Source: an uncultured Marinobacter sp. (GTDB lineage Bacteria > Pseudomonadota > Gammaproteobacteria > Pseudomonadales > Oleiphilaceae). Taken from it: 64,000 nt of DNA. This document shows, in pieces, positions 62,101 through 64,000 of the stretch. A model generated the notes under the pieces. It ran no database searches and was not told the origin of the DNA. It was given only the letters and a program-made list of their open reading frames with translations. Location: positions 62,001 through 126,000 of the forward strand of contig NZ_CAMPJO010000004.1 of the NCBI RefSeq assembly GCF_946886895.1. Direction: 5' to 3'. The translations under genes were made by a program, and so were the position numbers. Positions within the stretch are counted from its first letter, which is position 1, and each line of letters starts with the position of its first letter.

Positions 62101-64000
62101 ATCCGGCTCTCGACGAATTCACCGCCATCGGCATTGGCGATATGGCCGGCGACGTGTTCGGGAACGGTCTGCTGAGCTCCGAGAAAACCCGGCTGGTGGC
62201 CGCGTTCAACCACATCCACATTTTCATCGACCCGACGCCGGAGCCCGAGAAGAGCTACAAGGAGCGCAAGCGTCTGTTTGAGTTGCCCCGATCGGCCTGG
62301 ACTGATTACGACAGCAAGCTGATTTCCAAAGGCGGCGGAGTCTTCAGCCGGAACGCCAAGTCCATTCCGGTCAGCGCCGAGATGAAAAAGCTGCTTGGAA
62401 TCAAAGCGGACCGGGTGCCGCCGAATATGCTGATTTCCCATATCCTCCGGTCCCAGGTGGATCTGCTCTGGGTGGGGGGCATCGGGACCTATGTGAAAGC
62501 GAGCAGTGAGTCCCACAGTGACGTCGGGGACAAGGCCAATGATGGCTTGAGAATCAATGGCTCGGAACTTCGCTGCAGGGTCGTGGGCGAAGGCGGTAAC
62601 CTGGGCCTGACCCAGCTTGGCCGGATCGAGTATGCGCTCAAGGGCGGCCGCCTGAACACGGACTTTATTGATAACTCCGGCGGTGTCGACTGCTCGGACC
62701 ATGAAGTCAACATGAAGATTCTGTTGAACCGTGCCGTGGCGCTGGGGGATCTGACGGGCAAACAGCGTAATGTCATGCTTGAGGACATGACCGATGACGT
62801 GGCTGCCCTGGTACTGAAAAACAACTACCGCCAGACCCAGGCCATCAGCATTGCCAGTGAGGATGCCGCGATCCGGCTGGAGGAATACCGGCGCCTGATG
62901 AACACCTTCGAGGCCGAAGGCAAGCTGAACCGTGCCCTGGAGTTCCTGCCGGACGACGAAACGCTGTCTGAGCGCAAGCTGGACAAGAAGGGGCTGACCC
63001 GGCCGGAACTGTCGGTGCTGATTTCTTACGTCAAGGGCGATCTGAAGCAGACCCTGAATGCCAGCCATCTGCCCGACGACCCCTTGCTGGCGGGTGAAAT
63101 GTACAAGGTGTTCCCCCGGGAGCTGACCCAGAAGTTCTCCGGGGAACTGGGTGAACATCAGTTGCGCCGGGAAATCATTGCCACCCAGATTGCCAATGAC
63201 ATGGTCAATCACATGGGGATTACCTTTGTTGAGCGCTTAAGCCAGTCCACCGGTGCCGATGCGGCGTCTATAGCGCTGGCCTGGATTATTGCCCGGGACG
63301 TGTTCCGGATCGATAACTGGTGGGACCGGATAGAAGATCTGGATTTCCACGTGCCGGCCCAGTTGCAGATGGAGCTGATGCAGGACCTGATGCGCCTGAT
63401 GCGCCGGTCGGTCCGCTGGCTGCTGCGTAACCGGCGGGCAGAACTGAACATCCAGAATCATATGGAGCGGTTTGCCGACAGTGTCTGGGCCATTACCTCC
63501 AGCCTTCCGGACTATCTTGGTGAGCAGGCCCGCCTGGCCTGGGAAAAGCGCCACCAGGCCCTGGCCGAAGCCGGTCTGCCCAAAGAGCTGGCGTCGGTGG
63601 TATCCGGCACCGGTTATCTGTATTCCTCGCTGGGGATTATCGAGGCCCAGGAGGCGACCGGGATGCCACTGAAAACCGTGGCCAACCTCTATTACGAGCT
63701 CGGTGACCGGCTTGACCTGAACTGGTTCGCCAACGCCATCGCCAAGCTGACGCCGGTGTCTCACTGGCAGGCTCTGGCCCGGGAAAGCTTCCGGGAAGAC
63801 CTGGAGTGGCAGCAGCGAGCGCTGACTACCGGGGTACTGCGGCTGGCCGAGAAGCCCGACGATGTTCCGGCCAGCGTCGACAGCTGGCTGCAGCGGCATG
63901 AGCCGATGATTGACCGTTGGAAATCCATGCTGGCGGAACTCAAGGGTGTGCGTGAGCCGGAGTACGCCATGTTCTCGGTTGCCCTGCGCGAGCTTCTGGA
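59172..64000 (+). CDS. gdhB: NAD-dependent glutamate dehydrogenase, large 180-kDa type, partial 3' end
   Basis: The open frame runs from ATG 59172 (GAGG 6 bases upstream) off the right edge, giving 1609 residues. The family is about 1600-1620 aa, so it is nearly whole. The N-terminal regulatory/ACT-like half begins MNALTVASKDQFFEQLADAF. The catalytic part has GGLRWSDRFEDYRTEILGLV (from about 818), KNAVIVPVGAKGGFVGKRLP and GDMAGDVFGNGLL, and NAD-fold residues follow. It oxidises glutamate to 2-oxoglutarate and ammonia. The gene is divergent from moxR. Confidence 0.97.
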   Translation, partial: MNALTVASKDQFFEQLADAFAKKITKTEARKISEFAKQHYAHIPLEELVSRRFSDTYGAILAAWQFLQKRSAEETPVSVFNPDLESDGWQSTHTVVFILHPNIPFLIDSLRIAINQREVGTHSIQHSILQVERDKSGKLKKLLSPRKSTNGSAYEAFIVLEIDRHSHPGDLRDIEDALQTVLHEVRIAVSDFPVVSEKVDEIIQELDSTTAGINDEQKAEARAFLEWLSREHFTFLGYDEYDFAKDRSGMVVRRVENSELGILRVNNERPDRVRLNELPQRTRHEMTRTDDIFIFAKSAQRSRVHRPAYPDYIAVKKFNAKGDVVGERRFLGLYTARVYNERPDEIPLLRRKFQSVMKRSGFLRDDYAGKELEQILTTYPRDELFQIEPDDLLKVAKSILYIQERRRIELFMREDVYGQFVTCLAFFPRDIYNTELRLKVEQVLLDRLEAEDIEFVTHFSESVLARVQFTIRVPQVENRQLPISEIREKVIELAQSWRDGLYEALSESYGEEQGNELYRLWASGFPASYTDMFSPRRAAIDLEHIGASATRNDLTMSFYRALEEDESTLHFKLFFPDKPLPLSDVMPIFDNLGFRVIGEHPFEVVDRNHKTVWIHDFTLQAHSGEVVDIHRIRPIFEDLFRRVWYGDAENDAFNRMLLSSYMSWREIALLRTYARYMRQIRFSNSQTFISNTLVNHVGLTRILLDFFEVRFNPERYQSEGKSQAAQQKLEIEFNAGLEEVENLSEDRVLRLYLELMQATLRTNYYQQDESGGPKSYISVKFDPSKIPDMPLPMPMFEIFVYSPRVEGVHLRGGKVARGGLRWSDRFEDYRTEILGLVKAQQVKNAVIVPVGAKGGFVGKRLPDPSDREAFQAEGIEAYKTFIRGLLDITDNLVDAGIQPPERVVRHDDDDHYLVVAADKGTATFSDIANGLAADYGFWMGDAFASGGSNGYDHKKMGITARGAWVSVERHFREVGINPALDEFTAIGIGDMAGDVFGNGLLSSEKTRLVAAFNHIHIFIDPTPEPEKSYKERKRLFELPRSAWTDYDSKLISKGGGVFSRNAKSIPVSAEMKKLLGIKADRVPPNMLISHILRSQVDLLWVGGIGTYVKASSESHSDVGDKANDGLRINGSELRCRVVGEGGNLGLTQLGRIEYALKGGRLNTDFIDNSGGVDCSDHEVNMKILLNRAVALGDLTGKQRNVMLEDMTDDVAALVLKNNYRQTQAISIASEDAAIRLEEYRRLMNTFEAEGKLNRALEFLPDDETLSERKLDKKGLTRPELSVLISYVKGDLKQTLNASHLPDDPLLAGEMYKVFPRELTQKFSGELGEHQLRREIIATQIANDMVNHMGITFVERLSQSTGADAASIALAWIIARDVFRIDNWWDRIEDLDFHVPAQLQMELMQDLMRLMRRSVRWLLRNRRAELNIQNHMERFADSVWAITSSLPDYLGEQARLAWEKRHQALAEAGLPKELASVVSGTGYLYSSLGIIEAQEATGMPLKTVANLYYELGDRLDLNWFANAIAKLTPVSHWQALARESFREDLEWQQRALTTGVLRLAEKPDDVPASVDSWLQRHEPMIDRWKSMLAELKGVREPEYAMFSVALRELL

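Noticed and set aside
61944..63212. A 422-codon minus-strand open frame
   Set aside because: It lies opposite the NAD-glutamate dehydrogenase gene, whose frame is uninterrupted with intact motifs.
1..64000. tRNA, rRNA, CRISPR, transposase or phage genes
   Set aside because: No cloverleaf, rRNA core, regular spaced repeats, or transposase or integrase motifs were seen on either strand.

Overview
The window is a dense, GC-rich gammaproteobacterial chromosome segment. Gene content and order (lexA-sulA; fleQ-fleSR-fliE..J-HsbA/HsbR/HptB-fliKLMNOPQR-flhB; flhA-flhF-fleN-fliA-cheYZAB-motCD-parC-parP-cheW; ccmA-I; moxR-bat; large NAD-glutamate dehydrogenase) match a motile, polarly flagellated marine bacterium of the Marinobacter type, with clear Pseudomonas parallels. 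The genus is inferred from layout and protein style; no rRNA is present. No tRNA, rRNA, CRISPR array, transposase or phage gene was found. No gap between genes exceeds 300 bases.

Left edge (1-6236). A minus-strand, overlapping three-gene set encodes a predicted amidoligase, a class-I glutamine-amidotransferase-like hydrolase and a secreted SIMPL-domain protein (cut by the window edge). It is divergent from the SOS pair lexA-sulA, which has a good LexA operator. Two small conserved genes of unknown function, a DUF1329 exported protein and a FliT-like small protein follow.

Flagellar and chemotaxis block (6307-44633). The master regulator FleQ and the FleS/FleR two-component pair come first. 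The basal body, export ATPase complex and C-ring genes follow, interrupted by an STAS / phosphatase-kinase / Hpt module. Then come the hook-length protein, the export gate, FlhA, the polar number and placement proteins FlhF/FleN, sigma-28, the CheY-Z-A-B core, a second stator pair MotC/MotD, the ParC/ParP array-positioning pair and CheW. Six sites with the exact GG-N10-GC spacing of sigma-54 promoters lie before fleS, fliE, fliK, fliL, flhA and cheW, which fits FleQ/FleR control. A upp-uraA pyrimidine salvage operon is inserted in opposite orientation between flhB and flhA. The block ends with a minus-strand pair: a FlhB C-domain-only protein and a second FliK-like protein.

Right part (44785-64000). 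A complete cytochrome c maturation operon ccmABCDEFGHI is followed by a convergent, overlapping moxR-DUF58-DUF4381-batA-batB/C-batD operon. It ends with a divergently transcribed giant NAD-dependent glutamate dehydrogenase gene that runs off the window.

The most interesting non-gene signals are: a 105-bp element with perfect 26-bp terminal inverted repeats between fliR and flhB; a three-armed switchable repeat whose last arm is the spacer of the fliL sigma-54 promoter; G8 tracts in fliM and at the fliQ ribosome binding site; and a triple repeated motif in the CheA linker.
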